Part shown: positions 53,840-53,903 of the stretch, in pieces | How the letters are laid out: every line of letters starts with the position of its first letter | Numbering within the stretch: position 1 is the stretch's first letter | NCBI GenBank assembly: GCA_964494205.1 | Contig: CAZBRD010000027.1 | Coordinates: forward strand, 1 to 53,903 | Origin: JBBTCX01 sp964494205 | GTDB lineage: Bacteria > Planctomycetota > Phycisphaerae > UBA1845 | Direction: 5' to 3' | Length of the DNA: 53,903 nt | Program-made: the position numbers and the translations under genes | Notes under the pieces: model-generated | What the model was told of the DNA's origin: nothing | The model's input: the letters and a program-made list of their open reading frames with translations, nothing else | Database searches by the model: none

Positions 53840-53903
53840 ATGCGCAATTTCACGAAGAAGTTTGGGGTAGGGATTTTGTCATTGGGTTTGGTTTGCTCGG
53901 TCG
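53840..53903 (+). CDS. Start of an exported protein (cut by window end)
   Basis: The ATG at 53840 has GGAG 6-7 bases upstream. It opens a frame that reads RNFTKKFGVGILSLGLVCSV, a typical signal peptide, and runs off the window. An ATG at 53828 is in the same frame but lies before the ribosome site. Nothing more can be said of the protein. Confidence 0.6.
   Translation, partial: MRNFTKKFGVGILSLGLVCSV

Overview
The window reads as a chromosomal segment of a Planctomycetota bacterium, perhaps from a Phycisphaerae-like or uncultured lineage. The evidence is a moderately high GC content, large secreted Cys-rich proteins with 'GACC' modules, thrombospondin type 3 and dockerin-like C-termini, an IPTL-CTERM-like tail, a DUF1800 protein, and a lipid cluster that mixes Ole genes with CrtI-like oxidoreductases. 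There are no phage or plasmid genes and no CRISPR array. The only mobile-type gene is a REP-associated tyrosine transposase (RAYT).

Layout. 1-326 is the tail of an unknown gene. 537-4990 is a four-gene export operon: a Yip1-type membrane protein, a MacA-like adaptor, a MacB-type ATPase and a MacB/FtsX permease. 4988-5955 is a REP/RAYT island; it also holds an 89% identical 3' remnant of a second macB. 6287-16653 has three large secreted proteins (an FG-GAP propeller and two CXXCH-bearing proteins) around asnS. 16844-33140 is mostly housekeeping: a DUF155 protein, nfi, a DUF4382 lipoprotein, prfB with its programmed frameshift, a lipoprotein cyclophilin, purB, pyrE, marC, tRNA-Val, a nitrilase-family amidase, a sirtuin, a YacP-like protein, a HEAT-repeat protein, gpmI and an NDUFA9-like reductase.

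33284-43812 holds a DUF1800 protein and then the most interesting locus, eight same-strand genes from 35081 to 43812. They are oleC, oleD, a FabF-type ketosynthase, a dedicated ACP, two CrtI/phytoene-desaturase-like flavoproteins, a FabZ-type dehydratase and a FabI-type reductase. Three junctions overlap by 4 bp. Together they look like a self-contained acyl-ACP assembly, desaturation and beta-lactone/olefin-type tailoring line. It recalls proposed ladderane loci of anammox planctomycetes and Ole hydrocarbon loci, but OleA and OleB are absent. The product cannot be read from the sequence.

43809-53903 is a second envelope region, mostly on the minus strand. It has a coiled-coil lipoprotein translationally coupled to two tandem secreted alpha/alpha-toroid paralogues, a protein with six tandem Kazal-type repeats, and a secreted VWA protein. 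On the plus strand are an 800-residue Cys-rich protein that shares its C-terminal dockerin-like domain with the protein at 10367, and the first 64 bases of a further exported protein. Several good intrinsic terminators separate these units.
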